A DNA stretch of 30,105 bases from Cylindrobasidium torrendii FP15055 ss-10 (Eukaryota; Basidiomycota; Agaricomycetes; Agaricales; Physalacriaceae): contig KN880557.1 of NCBI GenBank assembly GCA_000934385.1, positions 1 to 30,105 on the forward strand, given 5' to 3'. Of this stretch, positions 1 through 8,767 are shown in pieces; position 1 is the stretch's first letter, and each line of letters starts with the position of its first letter. The position numbers were made by a program, and so were the translations under genes. A model generated the notes under the pieces. That model worked only from the letters and a program-made list of their open reading frames with translations. It was not told the DNA's origin and made no database searches.

Positions 1-471
1 TTATGCAGGATGATGTGCTCGCGGTCGCAAGACATTTTGGCGTCGTTGCCGAAAACCTCACGCCTCGGGTTAAAACCTCAAACCTCACGCAGACAGAGTC
101 AATACCTATAAAGAGGCAACATCGGATACCGTGCCTGATGGTCTAGAACCTCAAGGAAAGGCATAAAACCTTGTAAATAACCTCTAAGCTCGCCAGAAAA
201 GCTCGCAAAATGACTTAGAACTGTGCCCAAATATCTCAAATCTCATTGCAGAATACAACCAACCTCCGGCTCGATTTTATGCCGATAAATGCTGTCATAC
301 AGGAGGTCAAGCAAACTACGGTTGTTGTGTGTCCGGTTGATATTTCTTTCTGAGTAAAACAAAAACCAAATTTGCCTGACAGAATTACCGCATCTAATTT
401 GCAACAACAGAAGCCTTTCTCAAACTGTTCTCAAATTTCTTTCGGATATGACGCATGATGTAAGTAAACCA
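1..471. other. left-edge stretch without a supportable gene
   Basis: No frame here shows a recognisable protein or a plausible exon chain. The only structure is a set of five AACCTC hexamers (starting at 54, 74, 81, 147 and 179) and an 11-base direct repeat AAACCTCACGC at 53-63 and 80-90. The segment ends at the tRNA-Asp gene. Confidence 0.5.
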
Positions 472-543
472 TCTTTGCTAGTATATCGGTTAGTACACGC
501 GCCTGTCACGCGCGAAAGCTGGGTTCGACTCCCAGGCAGAGAG
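472..543 (+). tRNA. tRNA-Asp (anticodon GTC)
   Basis: This 72-nt sequence folds as a cloverleaf. The acceptor stem is TCTTTGC paired with GCAGAGA (one G-U wobble), with discriminator G543. The anticodon arm is GCGCC-TGTCACG-CGCGA, placing GTC in the loop after U33. The T arm has the internal B box GGTTCGACTCC. There is no intron. A TTTT run at 544-547 can end Pol III transcription. An identical copy lies in inverted orientation at 5797-5868. Confidence 0.96.
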
Positions 544-800
544 TTTTGACGGGGTTCTTTTTGACATCTTTTCACAGTGTGATGAAATTCAGAATTTACG
601 AGTGACCAGGACGCCCTGTTGCTAAACTAAATATCTGGGCGGATTCTACTGTCCGACCGCGTACCCCAGACGCTCACTGGCAGACCATGCACATCACGAA
701 CTTTGGCAATTATCCATCAGCTCGAACTATGGTCGCATTTTCTGTGTACAACCTCCTTCTACATCAACTGTCGTCCACCACTCCGGGAACCACGACCATC

Positions 801-1508
801 TCAATCCTTCTTCTCCAAAACGCGCACGCCTGGAATTCGCGCAGGGTTGAAAGCGCGGTCACAGTCTGCGTATGCTGCACCAGCGCCGAAACCTGTCGCG
901 AGCGCAACGGGCCACGTCCGGCCTAAGAAAGAGTATCAGCGGGTGCATGGGAGCCAACACAGATGAATGAAGTGAGCAACGGATGCTTGAGCAAACAAAC
1001 GGCAGTCTACGGCGAACGTTGGATTTGTGGATGAAGAACGTACGGCGGAAGAGGACAACAGACGCGACGATACCTGCGCCAAAGCCGACACCACTGCAAG
1101 TAAATTAGATACGGATTGAGAGGATTTGGAGATGGGACGCACGCCTTGACAAGAAGATCTGCTACTGCAGGCCAGGTGTTAATCTCGTTAGTTCTTCTTT
1201 TCATGACAGCAGCACGTACAGCAACGGTCGTACTGTTGGAGACAGAAAATTAGCACGCGAGGTTTCACAGTGAAGGAGGATGGTGAGGAGAGGTATCCAG
1301 TATCGTTTACAACATGTTTCCAAGGAGCACGTCCATTCCCATCGCAGGTCTGTCTCGTGTGAAGGACAGTCTCTCCAACCAGTCCTAGCGTATTCCAACA
1401 CAACCGTTCGTGTAATAGAAGCAAGGTGATAGCGAAGGGAGTGGCACGTACCTTCTGCCCAACGATATCCTCGCTCGACTTGACTGCAGGTGTAGTGCTG
1501 GTAGTCAT
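801..1508 (-). CDS. MIC10: MICOS complex subunit MIC10
   Basis: MIC10 is a small inner-membrane protein that bends the mitochondrial membrane at cristae junctions. The model is complement(join(801..922,1044..1093,1143..1164,1220..1232,1452..1508)), 87 residues, close to the family size. Joined exons give the family hallmarks in order: SSEDIVGQK, KYDRCLADLLVK, a first glycine-rich membrane hairpin arm (GVGFGAGIVASVVLF), an RRRTWPVA loop, and a second arm (TGFGAGAAYADC). The tail ends VLEKKD. Introns are 219, 55, 49 and 121 nt; exons 2 and 3 are only 13 and 22 nt, so single-frame scanning misses the gene. The ATG at 1508 is the first in frame before SSEDI. It is divergent from BRO1 (632 bp between starts). 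The first intron is long for this window and could hide alternative splicing. The family assignment is firm; exact splice sites are inferred from sequence alone. Confidence 0.9.
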
Positions 1509-2140
1509 TCTCTATGTCGTATTGGTTGCTCTGTGTATGTGCTTGAATCCCAGTTTGATGCAGTTCCCTCTCTGATGCTCACGCGGTCGCTATTTGATGT
1601 TGTTCGGGTGCCGGTATTTCTCCAAGTGGGCGGCAAGGTGTGTTCAAAAGTGAGCGGGTAAGACTCGGCAAGGTCGTAGTCGGATGCAAGAGGAAGGAGG
1701 CCACGCGGGATGATGCGCTACCTCGATCTCCAAGCAAAGCCATGTCATTTCCTGCGGGCGACTTGGGAAAGAAGAATATTCAAGTTTCGTCACAACTGCG
1801 CATTGAAATATTGACTCTTTGCGCGGATACACGCAGTCTCAAGCGCGTATAAGAGCGTTGAGCGGGAGGCCGGGACCAACCACTAACCGGCTCTACGTCA
1901 CCGATCCCGCATTCATCTGTACTTTCATCTCCCCATCTCACTCTACTTTGGCTGGCTTGTAGTCTGGAGGATTGTATAGGACTTTCCGGGGAGAGCGTCT
2001 CGATTGGATATTTGACGACACCAAAGTTGGAGCGCGTCCGTTTACGAGCGCTTATCATCTCGACACGAACACAGGCCAACGCGCGTCTGTGAGCGCCCTG
2101 CGACCATCTATATTTCCCTAGCACAACACTATCCGACGCG
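1509..2140. promoter_or_regulatory. shared intergenic promoter region of MIC10 and BRO1
   Basis: This 632-bp gap lies between the divergent starts of MIC10 and BRO1 and must hold both promoters and 5' UTRs. The open frames inside it have no recognisable content. A TATAAG hexamer at 1848-1853 is too far from either start to call a TATA box with confidence. Confidence 0.5.
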
Positions 2141-5100
2141 ATGGCTTCCACTCCGTCGCCCATGATCTATCTTCCGCCAAAGTCAACTGATGAGGTAGAC
2201 TGGACGACACCCATCCGCTCCCTAATTGCCCAGAGCTACGGGGAAAATCCAGATAACTATGCAAACGAGTGCGCTGCACTGCAACGATGCAGGCAGGATG
2301 CAGTACGTGGTGCTGGTAGTGATGGAACAGGTGTGTACGCTGCTTTTGGCCCACGATGATACATCCCCGCGGTTTATCCCACATGCTGACTTTCCTTCTG
2401 TAGCTCGAGATCTCCTCTACAAATATTTTGGACAGCTTGAACTGCTCGAACTCCGGTTCAGCGAGATTCGCGTCACATTTCCTTGGCGAGACGCGTTCAC
2501 TGCCAAACTTACTACCCAAACGTCCATCGCGTTCGAGAAAGCGTCCGTGCTCTATCAAATAGCCTCCACACACTCGTCTATCGCTGCTTCTGCCCCAAGG
2601 ACCGACCCAGAAGGCGTGAAGAAGGCCTTTGGGTACTTCAAGAGCTGCGCGGGCATGCTCACTTACATCAACGAGAACTTCCTCCATGCGCCCAGTACAG
2701 ACCTTTCCAAAGACGTCGTGCAGTTTCTTGTCGCTCTGATTCTCGCCCAAGCCACAGAAGTGTTTTTCGAGAAGACAGCATCTACACCAAACCCCAGTGC
2801 CGCACTCCAAGCACGCGTAGCGGCACAGACCGCAAGCATGTACACAGGCTTGACCGAGCATGTCAAGGAGTTCATGGGTAAAGGCATATTCGACAGGAAC
2901 TGGGTCACCCTTATCCAAATTAAATCCAAATACTATGGAAGCTTGGCGCAGTTCCATCGCGCTGCTGTCGACCGTGCCGCATCCAAGTATGGCGACGCCC
3001 TCGTCCGTTTCAACGTTGCGGATACCTTAGCGAAAGAGGCTGCTAAGCAAGCAGTCAGCTTCTCATCTGGTTTTACGCCGACGGCAAGCCCAACGTTACC
3101 GGCGGATGCTGGGTCGACCATCGTGGAGAAGACAAAGGTGCATGCGGCGGTGGCAGCTGAGAAACGAGCGGAGATGGCGCGCGAGAACGATTTGATTTAC
3201 AACGCAGTCTTGCCTAGTGCTGACGCGCTCCCGGCAATAGAGAAGACAGCTGTTGCACAACCTGTGCCCATCCAGGAGGTGTATGGCACGGAGACGGTGC
3301 AGAAGGCTATTGGGCCAGATATCTTTGGGCGGTTGATTCCACTCAGTGTGCATGAAAGTGCCAGTGTGTATTCGGAAGAGAAGGCAAAAGTGGTCAGAGG
3401 AGAGGTGGAGAAAGCGGATTTGGCGGCAGTGGAAGTGAGAAGCGCGTTGGACGAGATGGGCATCCGCGAAGGTCTGCGCCGGGTCAAGGCAATGGTGGAG
3501 GGCGATGCTGCAGAGGAAATTCCACTTGATGTCCGTCAGTGGAGAGAAGACATTGTGACCATGGAGCGCGGCGAGTCTGTCCACACCCTTTTCAGGCGCC
3601 TCGAACAGGCCAAAGCTAGTGTTGCCCAGCTCCTTAGCGATGTCAACAACGAACTCGATGGGGAAACAAGGGCCTGTGAAGCTAGGCGCGTAAAATGGGG
3701 GCACCGTTGGACCCAGGATCCGGGCGACACCCGTGAATATAGGCAGGACGTTCGGGCGCATAGGGAAAGCTTTGAGGCAGCAGGAAACAGCGATGCACAA
3801 GTAGTGGCCATCTGGAACCGTGTCCAGCATGATATTATGATTCTAACTGGCCCGGAGGAAGCGCTCGAAGCGATGTTCGCGACAGGTCAGGAGCAAGGTA
3901 GTTTGCTCGACCTGGACAATGCCGAAGATGAAGAACGCGAGAGAGAAAGAGTGAGCGCGCTCGTAAGAGAGGTGGAGGCGCGGATGGGCAAGCTGAACAA
4001 GATTGAGAGAGAACGAGGTGAAGTGCTTAGGGATTTAAAAGACAAGGTCAGACACGTTTCCCTGGTCTATGTTCTAACAGCCACTGACGGTTTATAGGTC
4101 CAAAACGACGACGTCTCTCACTTGCTGCTCCTCAACCGCCGCAATACTGGTGTTGAACCCGCCCTTTTTGCCTCCGAACTCGAGAAGTTCACTCCGCTCA
4201 GGCAAAGACTCGACTCAATCGCTGCCCTTCAAACGCAGACACTGAACGACGTGCGTCAAATTTGGGCACAGTTGCGAGGAGTGGGTGGGCGTGCCGGTGC
4301 CAAGGGCTCCCACGCTCGAAGTGCAAGCACTGGCGGCGGGGGCGCCTGGGCGAAACGTTGGGAGGAGCGGGAGCGCGGAAAGGAGGCTGGAACGAGAAGG
4401 TTTGAGGCTGCAAGAGAAGGCTACGTCAACGTGAGGGATGGTATTGGGTAAGTAACCACTTCCAGGTATTTACGATTAGCTCGCTAATACTCTTTCAGCA
4501 AAGGCATCCAATTCTACAGCGCCCTCACGGACTTGGTCACTACACTAAGGGATGCAGTCAAGACATGGGCTACACAGCGGAAGAGGGAGGGTGACGCTAT
4601 CGAAGGTGGATTGGGCGTTGAGGATCGACTTGGGCCCCAAAATGGAGGGTCGGTTTCGCATGCTGGCAGTGGTGGTGGTGGACCACCTCCTCGGCCGCCC
4701 CCACCACCGTCTTTAGCCAACCCCCTATCACCAGTTTCGACGGGACTGGAAAGGTCAATGTCGGGGCTGAGTATCGGCGGGAATGTGCCGCCCGCCCCAC
4801 AGAGACAGCAAAGCTACGGGACGCCCACCCCTTTGGGTGAATTTGTTCCTACACAGCAGCATCAACAACAATATCAGAGCTCGTCGTCTGCGCATGGGTA
4901 TGCTTCTTCACCATCCCAGCAGCGACAGCAGCACCCGGGATACGCAGCGACGCCTCCACCACCTCCACCAGCGCCTTCTCAACAATATTCTGGCTACCAG
5001 CACCAGCAGCAGCCGCAATATCCGGGTCAACCACAGCAACAGCAGTACTCTGGTTACAATGCCTCCCCTGCGCCCCCATCTCAGTCTCAATATGCGGGTT

Positions 5101-5537
5101 ATTCGTCCCCGGCACCGCCATCGCAATACAACTCATCTCCTGGCCCGCAGAGACCAACCTCAATGTCCCTCCCGCCACCCCCACCTCCGCCAAGTTTCTC
5201 GTCAGCGGGAAGCGACCCGTATGCTAGTCTAGGGATGCTTGGAGGAACGCCCTCTGCTCCCCCACCGCCACCACCTTCTGCCCCACCGGCGCAACAATAT
5301 ACAGGGCAGCAGCAGTACTCTCAACCACCTCAGCAACAACAATGGACGGGCGGAGGAGCACAACCGTATGGCAGTCAGCAGCACCAATACGGCGCACCCC
5401 AGCAACCTCAGCAACAACAATACACTGGTCCGCAGTATCCTGGAGCACCCCCACAACAGGGTGGGTGGTCGCAGTATGGCACCCCGCCGCCGCCGCCTCC
5501 AGCGGGTCAGCAGGGCTGGTATGGGGGAGGGCGGTAA
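2141..5537 (+). CDS. BRO1: BRO1/ALIX-family endosomal sorting protein
   Basis: Bro1 acts on late endosomes, binding ESCRT-III (Snf7) and recruiting deubiquitinase during cargo sorting into multivesicular bodies. The model is join(2141..2330,2404..4046,4098..4447,4499..5537), 1073 residues; introns of 73, 51 and 51 nt. The BRO1 domain fills about residues 8-375: it starts SPMIYLPPKSTDEVDW, continues IAQSYGENPDNYANEC, and has ARDLLYKYFGQLELLELRF across the first intron. The central V-domain region (about 400-770) is helical and charged. From about residue 790 the tail is rich in Pro, Gln, Tyr and Gly with PPPPPP runs and repeated QQYSG/QYAGY/QYPG units, like the proline-rich region of ALIX. The N-terminal motif (EVDW, SYGENPD) resembles fungal vacuolar-sorting Bro1 more than the pH-signalling PalA/Rim20. 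The ATG at 2141 puts the conserved SPMI motif six residues in. Confidence 0.95.
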
Positions 5538-5796
5538 GATCTAGACATAGGATTTTATACCAGAATTTGGCTGCGTGTGCAGGCGTCAGTATCACAATCG
5601 ATATTACCGATCTTTGTGCTCTAGGATGTTTGAGACACTAAGTCAACGGTCAGCGGGAGCAACAGAATTTTATTCGTTCGATGACGCATTGACTATCGGT
5701 AGTTAAATGGTAAACACGAAACACTAACAACTTCCAAGTAAAAAAAATAAACCGTTACATATCAATGGGAAAAATTAAAAGCGCTCTCGTGAAGAA

Positions 5797-5868
5797 CTCT
5801 CTGCCTGGGAGTCGAACCCAGCTTTCGCGCGTGACAGGCGCGTGTACTAACCGATATACTAGCAAAGA
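5797..5868 (-). tRNA. tRNA-Asp (anticodon GTC), second copy
   Basis: The reverse complement is identical over all 72 nt to the tRNA at 472-543, with the same GTC anticodon, stems and GGTTCGACTCC B box. Flanking bases differ from the first copy, so the identity stops at the gene ends. T-rich sequence follows on the minus strand (around 5770-5782), suitable for Pol III termination. Confidence 0.96.
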
Positions 5869-6037
5869 TGCTGAATACCGCCTGGCTAGTATCTGCCTTG
5901 AGCGTTCCCACTTTCCCCAAAGGCAATTTGAAATTCCGCAGCATCAGATGTTCAATCGCTCAGAGGTCGCGTGTAGCCCCGAGGCCAGATATTCATTGTT
6001 TGTCTGATTATGGTAACTCTTTTGCGAATCCGATCGA

Positions 6038-6112
6038 GGGCACATGGTGTAGTTGGTTTATCACGCCCGCTTAGCATGCGGGAGGTGTTGGGTTCAATTC
6101 CCAATGTGTCCA
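6038..6112 (+). tRNA. tRNA-Ala (anticodon AGC)
   Basis: This 75-nt cloverleaf has acceptor stem GGGCACA paired with TGTGTCC, discriminator A6112, anticodon arm CCCGC-TTAGCAT-GCGGG with AGC at 6073-6075, and T arm TTGGG-TTCAATT-CCCAA. Position 3-70 is a G-U pair, the known identity signal for alanyl-tRNA synthetase. There is no intron. A TTTTT run at 6116-6120 is a Pol III terminator. Confidence 0.96.
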
Positions 6113-6492
6113 CTCTTTTTCCCCTTCCCGTGTCCCAATGCATGGCATACAAGGTCTAAAGTCTAGACTCTAGAGACAAGATGCTCTGGAAAGGTCATAT
6201 GGTCTTTTATCTTCGTTTTATCTGTCTGGAGTGTACAATAAGATTGGATTCCCGGCTTCTATAGCTTCGAAACAATGGCAAGAACCTTCCGAATTCGGAT
6301 TGGCCAGATCGAAAGACATGGTATCATTATATCACTGAACTTTCCTATTGACCATGCGCTCATCGACTACGTTGGCTTCGACATGCGAACGCTCATACAT
6401 GCTCATCAAAAAGTTGCGAAGGTCATCGGCATGGAAATCGTAGCATTTCGACCCCAACCTGTCCAAATGGCCCTAAATAATACTCCTGATTT
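6113..6492. other. intergenic stretch between tRNA-Ala and a secreted-protein gene
   Basis: This segment holds the tRNA-Ala terminator and, on the minus strand, the 3' UTR of the small secreted protein gene that ends at 6493. An open frame on the plus strand from 6275 overlaps that gene's last exon and has no recognisable domain. I see no other gene. Confidence 0.45.
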
Positions 6493-6897
6493 TTACGAGT
6501 GGAAAAGATCGAAGCGGAATGAATCATTCAGCCTCACTGTTCCGCCAACCTTGTCCCCACTTCCACAGTCATTGATGAGCTGATTAACCGCGTCGCGCAT
6601 CGACTGGCAGTACACTGGCGTCGTCGGTCCGCAAACATTCACTAGAACAGCACATTAGCAAGTTGGCACGGACGAAAATGCAGAAAAATACTCACACGAC
6701 GCTGAGCCACTCTGGTAGCGCACGGTACACGCGCTCCCGCCAGCACCTCCTCCACACGCCGTGCCCGAGATTTGATTGGCTAGGTTACGGGCGTCACCGA
6801 CGGATGGCGACGCGCCGCTTGTTTGGCATGTCGTTGTGTACGCCGTGGCGGAAGCCACGAGGGCGAGTAGGCCAAGGACGTTGGTGTTGAAGAACAT
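6493..6897 (-). CDS. small secreted six-cysteine protein (copy 1)
   Basis: This is a secreted protein of unknown function. The model is complement(join(6493..6641,6696..6897)), 116 residues, one 54-nt phase-1 intron. Residues 1-19 form a signal peptide with the core LGLLALVASATA. The mature part has six cysteines, enough for three disulfides, spaced as TCQT, ACGG, ACTV, VCGP, YCQS and DCGS. It ends DLFHS. It is a paralogue of the gene at 7745-8167: both share CQTS, GDAR, YQSG-AS, LNVCG, NQLI, KVGG and LND. Exon 1 (202 nt) and the intron (54 nt) have the same length and place in both. The layout recalls uncharacterised small secreted proteins of Agaricomycetes; I do not assign it to a named lectin or toxin family. 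Confidence 0.85.
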
Positions 6898-6965
6898 GAT
6901 TTATGGAGGGTAGAATGGGCGTAGTAGTTGTTCGTTGGATAAGATGGAAATCATCCCACGAAATG

Positions 6966-6979
6966 AGCCTCTTCTTATA
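6966..6979 (-). promoter_or_regulatory. TATA-type core promoter of secreted protein copy 1
   Basis: On the minus strand TATAAG begins at 6979 and runs into AAGAGGCT, 82 nt upstream of the ATG at 6897. The same extended motif, with two changes, precedes the paralogue at 7655. Confidence 0.6.
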
Positions 6980-7654
6980 GTTTTCTGGATGTGTGAGAGT
7001 TATTGGCAAGGTGCCGTGCCTGTAACGACTCTTGTGAAACCACTGGCCAGCCACTGACCACCGTGACCAGCGCGCATCCACTCGAACCCAGTGCAGGGGC
7101 AGCATACCGTTTCGAATATTACACCAAGAATATCTGCAGAGCAAGCGGAACCACCTGGGGACCACAAACCGAAAATGACAACAGCCCGTTCACTATTTGT
7201 CGGCGTATATGCGCCATCCATCGCCAAAGAAGCATACACTGTAGTAGTATGTGGTGTGAGTACCAGGTGAGTACTTTGAGTCGACGTCGACGAGCGACCG
7301 CAGGATGTATGAGGGTCTATTCTGAAACTTCCAACGAACGGGAAGTGGGCCGGCAGGGGAATCGAAGGAATTGAGGTTCCAGCAGAGTTTCTGGCCTATA
7401 GGACCTCAAACATTGCCAGAGGCCATATCCCGCCCGATAGCGCGAGGAGGCCACGGATAGGTGGATATCATACCAAGCTCGCCTCAAGTCGTTCATGCAA
7501 AATCACCTTTTTCCCGAGCGAGCTTCCCGCACGGGTATCCCGCTCGTTTCATGACACGTTTCTGCACTCTCTTCGCCATGCCTTCATCGCTACATCCAAG
7601 GCCCTGCAAATCTTTCGAACAATGACATATCGCGGGCGGTATGTGCCCGGAACA

Positions 7655-7668
7655 TATAAAAAAAGGCT
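7655..7668 (+). promoter_or_regulatory. TATA-type core promoter of secreted protein copy 2
   Basis: TATAAA at 7655-7660 continues as AAAAGGCT, 90 nt before the chosen ATG at 7745. It mirrors the motif upstream of the divergent paralogue, which supports a start at 7745 and not at the in-frame ATG at 7622, since that ATG lies upstream of this box. Confidence 0.65.
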
Positions 7669-7744
7669 TATTTTCGTTTTAGTTCTCTATCAATCGATAC
7701 CGCCTACAAACGCCACTGAACAGTCTAAAGCACTACTCATCAAC

Positions 7745-8167
7745 ATGCTCTTCAACACCATCTCGCTCCTGGCCTTGGTCGCTTCCGCCACTGCATACTA
7801 CCCCCCAACGTGCCAGACCAGCTCTTCAAGTCCAAATATTGGTGACGCCCGCAGCCTCCTCGACAAGATTTCGGGCAAGTACTGCGCCAATGGCGTCGGC
7901 GGCAACTTCAACTGCAAGCTGGCATACCAGTCTGGAACGGCCTCATGTACGTTTGCGCTTTTTTCCCTGCTTCGACGTGCACTCAACGCTCCCTTTCTAG
8001 TGAACGTCTGCGGCGGAGACCCGATCCTCCCCATCGAGTGCAGCCACATGCATGATGCACTCAACCAGCTCATACTCGAGTGCAACGACCTGAACTCGCA
8101 GGGTCCCAAGGTTGGAGGCTCGGTCAAGCTCAATGACAAGACTCGCTTGGATTTGTTCCATTCGTAA
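7745..8167 (+). CDS. small secreted six-cysteine protein (copy 2)
   Basis: This is the paralogue of the minus-strand gene at 6493-6897; function unknown. The model is join(7745..7946,8001..8167), 122 residues, with one 54-nt phase-1 intron at the same place as in copy 1. A signal peptide (core ISLLALVASATA) is followed by a mature part with six cysteines in TCQT, YCAN, NCKL, VCGG, ECSH and ECND. The C-terminus is KVGGSVKLND followed by DLFHS. Compared with copy 1 it has a few extra residues between the last cysteines. The ATG at 7745 is chosen because it begins the signal peptide that matches the paralogue and lies below the TATA box. Confidence 0.87.
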   Translation: MLFNTISLLALVASATAYYPPTCQTSSSSPNIGDARSLLDKISGKYCANGVGGNFNCKLAYQSGTASCTFALFSLLRRALNAPFLVNVCGGDPILPIECSHMHDALNQLILECNDLNSQGPKVGGSVKLNDKTRLDLFHS

Positions 8168-8767
8168 TCTTTCTCTGGCAGGCGGGAAGGGGCAGCAGGT
8201 GTGCAAAGAGGACTCGGTGGTGTACGCAGAGGCCCTGGGATTATTCATCACAGAACCCATTCAACGCTCCATGCCAAAGGGCAGCTATTTCATGAATCTA
8301 CATGTCCTTGATGCCTAGTTTGAAGTTGGAAATGCATGGCTGGAGTATTGAGTAAATGAACAACGCAGTTGAAAAAAGCTGAGGATGTGTCAAGACTCAA
8401 AACGTCCAGGCCCGATGCTGGGGTGGCAAATAGGCGAAGTTAGAAAGGAAATCTTGAGGAATGCGTTAGTGTGAAGAAGCGAGCTGATAAAACAATGCAA
8501 ACCCCTAATAGGTGATACAGAAAGCGAAGAAAGTGGAACTCATGGTGGATTACCTTTAACACCAGTCCCGTAATTTGCACAGCAGAATCGCCGCAATATC
8601 CAAAGCATATCCCAGACATGCAGCCTCGAATTCACAGACACACGATACAAATCCAATCCTGTCTGGTCTATACCTCTGAGCGCTACAAAATATTAATCCA
8701 CATTTTACATCGACTGTCGTATCGGCGCGCTCCCCTTCTCCAGAGCAGTACGCAAGCTGTAGCGCGA
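8168..8767. other. convergent 3' region between secreted protein copy 2 and APM1
   Basis: This 600-bp gap lies between two convergent genes and should contain both 3' UTRs and poly(A) sites. I found no exon-like structure, repeat or RNA gene in it. Confidence 0.5.

Larger units (their letters stand above)
6898..7744. promoter_or_regulatory. divergent promoter region of the secreted-protein pair
   Basis: This 847-bp gap separates the starts of two paralogous secreted-protein genes. Each start has a matching core promoter. On the minus strand, TATAAGAAGAGGCT starts at 6979, 82 nt before the ATG. On the plus strand, TATAAAAAAAGGCT starts at 7655, 90 nt before the ATG. Both are followed by a similar T-rich stretch. 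The overlapping open frames in between have no recognisable content. Confidence 0.65.

Noticed and set aside
1..36. Minus-strand ATG at 36 opening MSCDREHIILH toward the left edge
   Set aside because: Only about 12 codons are visible, with no splice or domain evidence, so it cannot be told from chance.
7622..7744. Upstream in-frame ATG for secreted protein copy 2
   Set aside because: It lies before the TATA box and would bury the signal peptide; the paralogue starts at the position equivalent to 7745.
8112..8318. Plus-strand open frame overlapping the end of secreted protein copy 2
   Set aside because: It is a shifted-frame shadow of the real last exon running into the 3' UTR.
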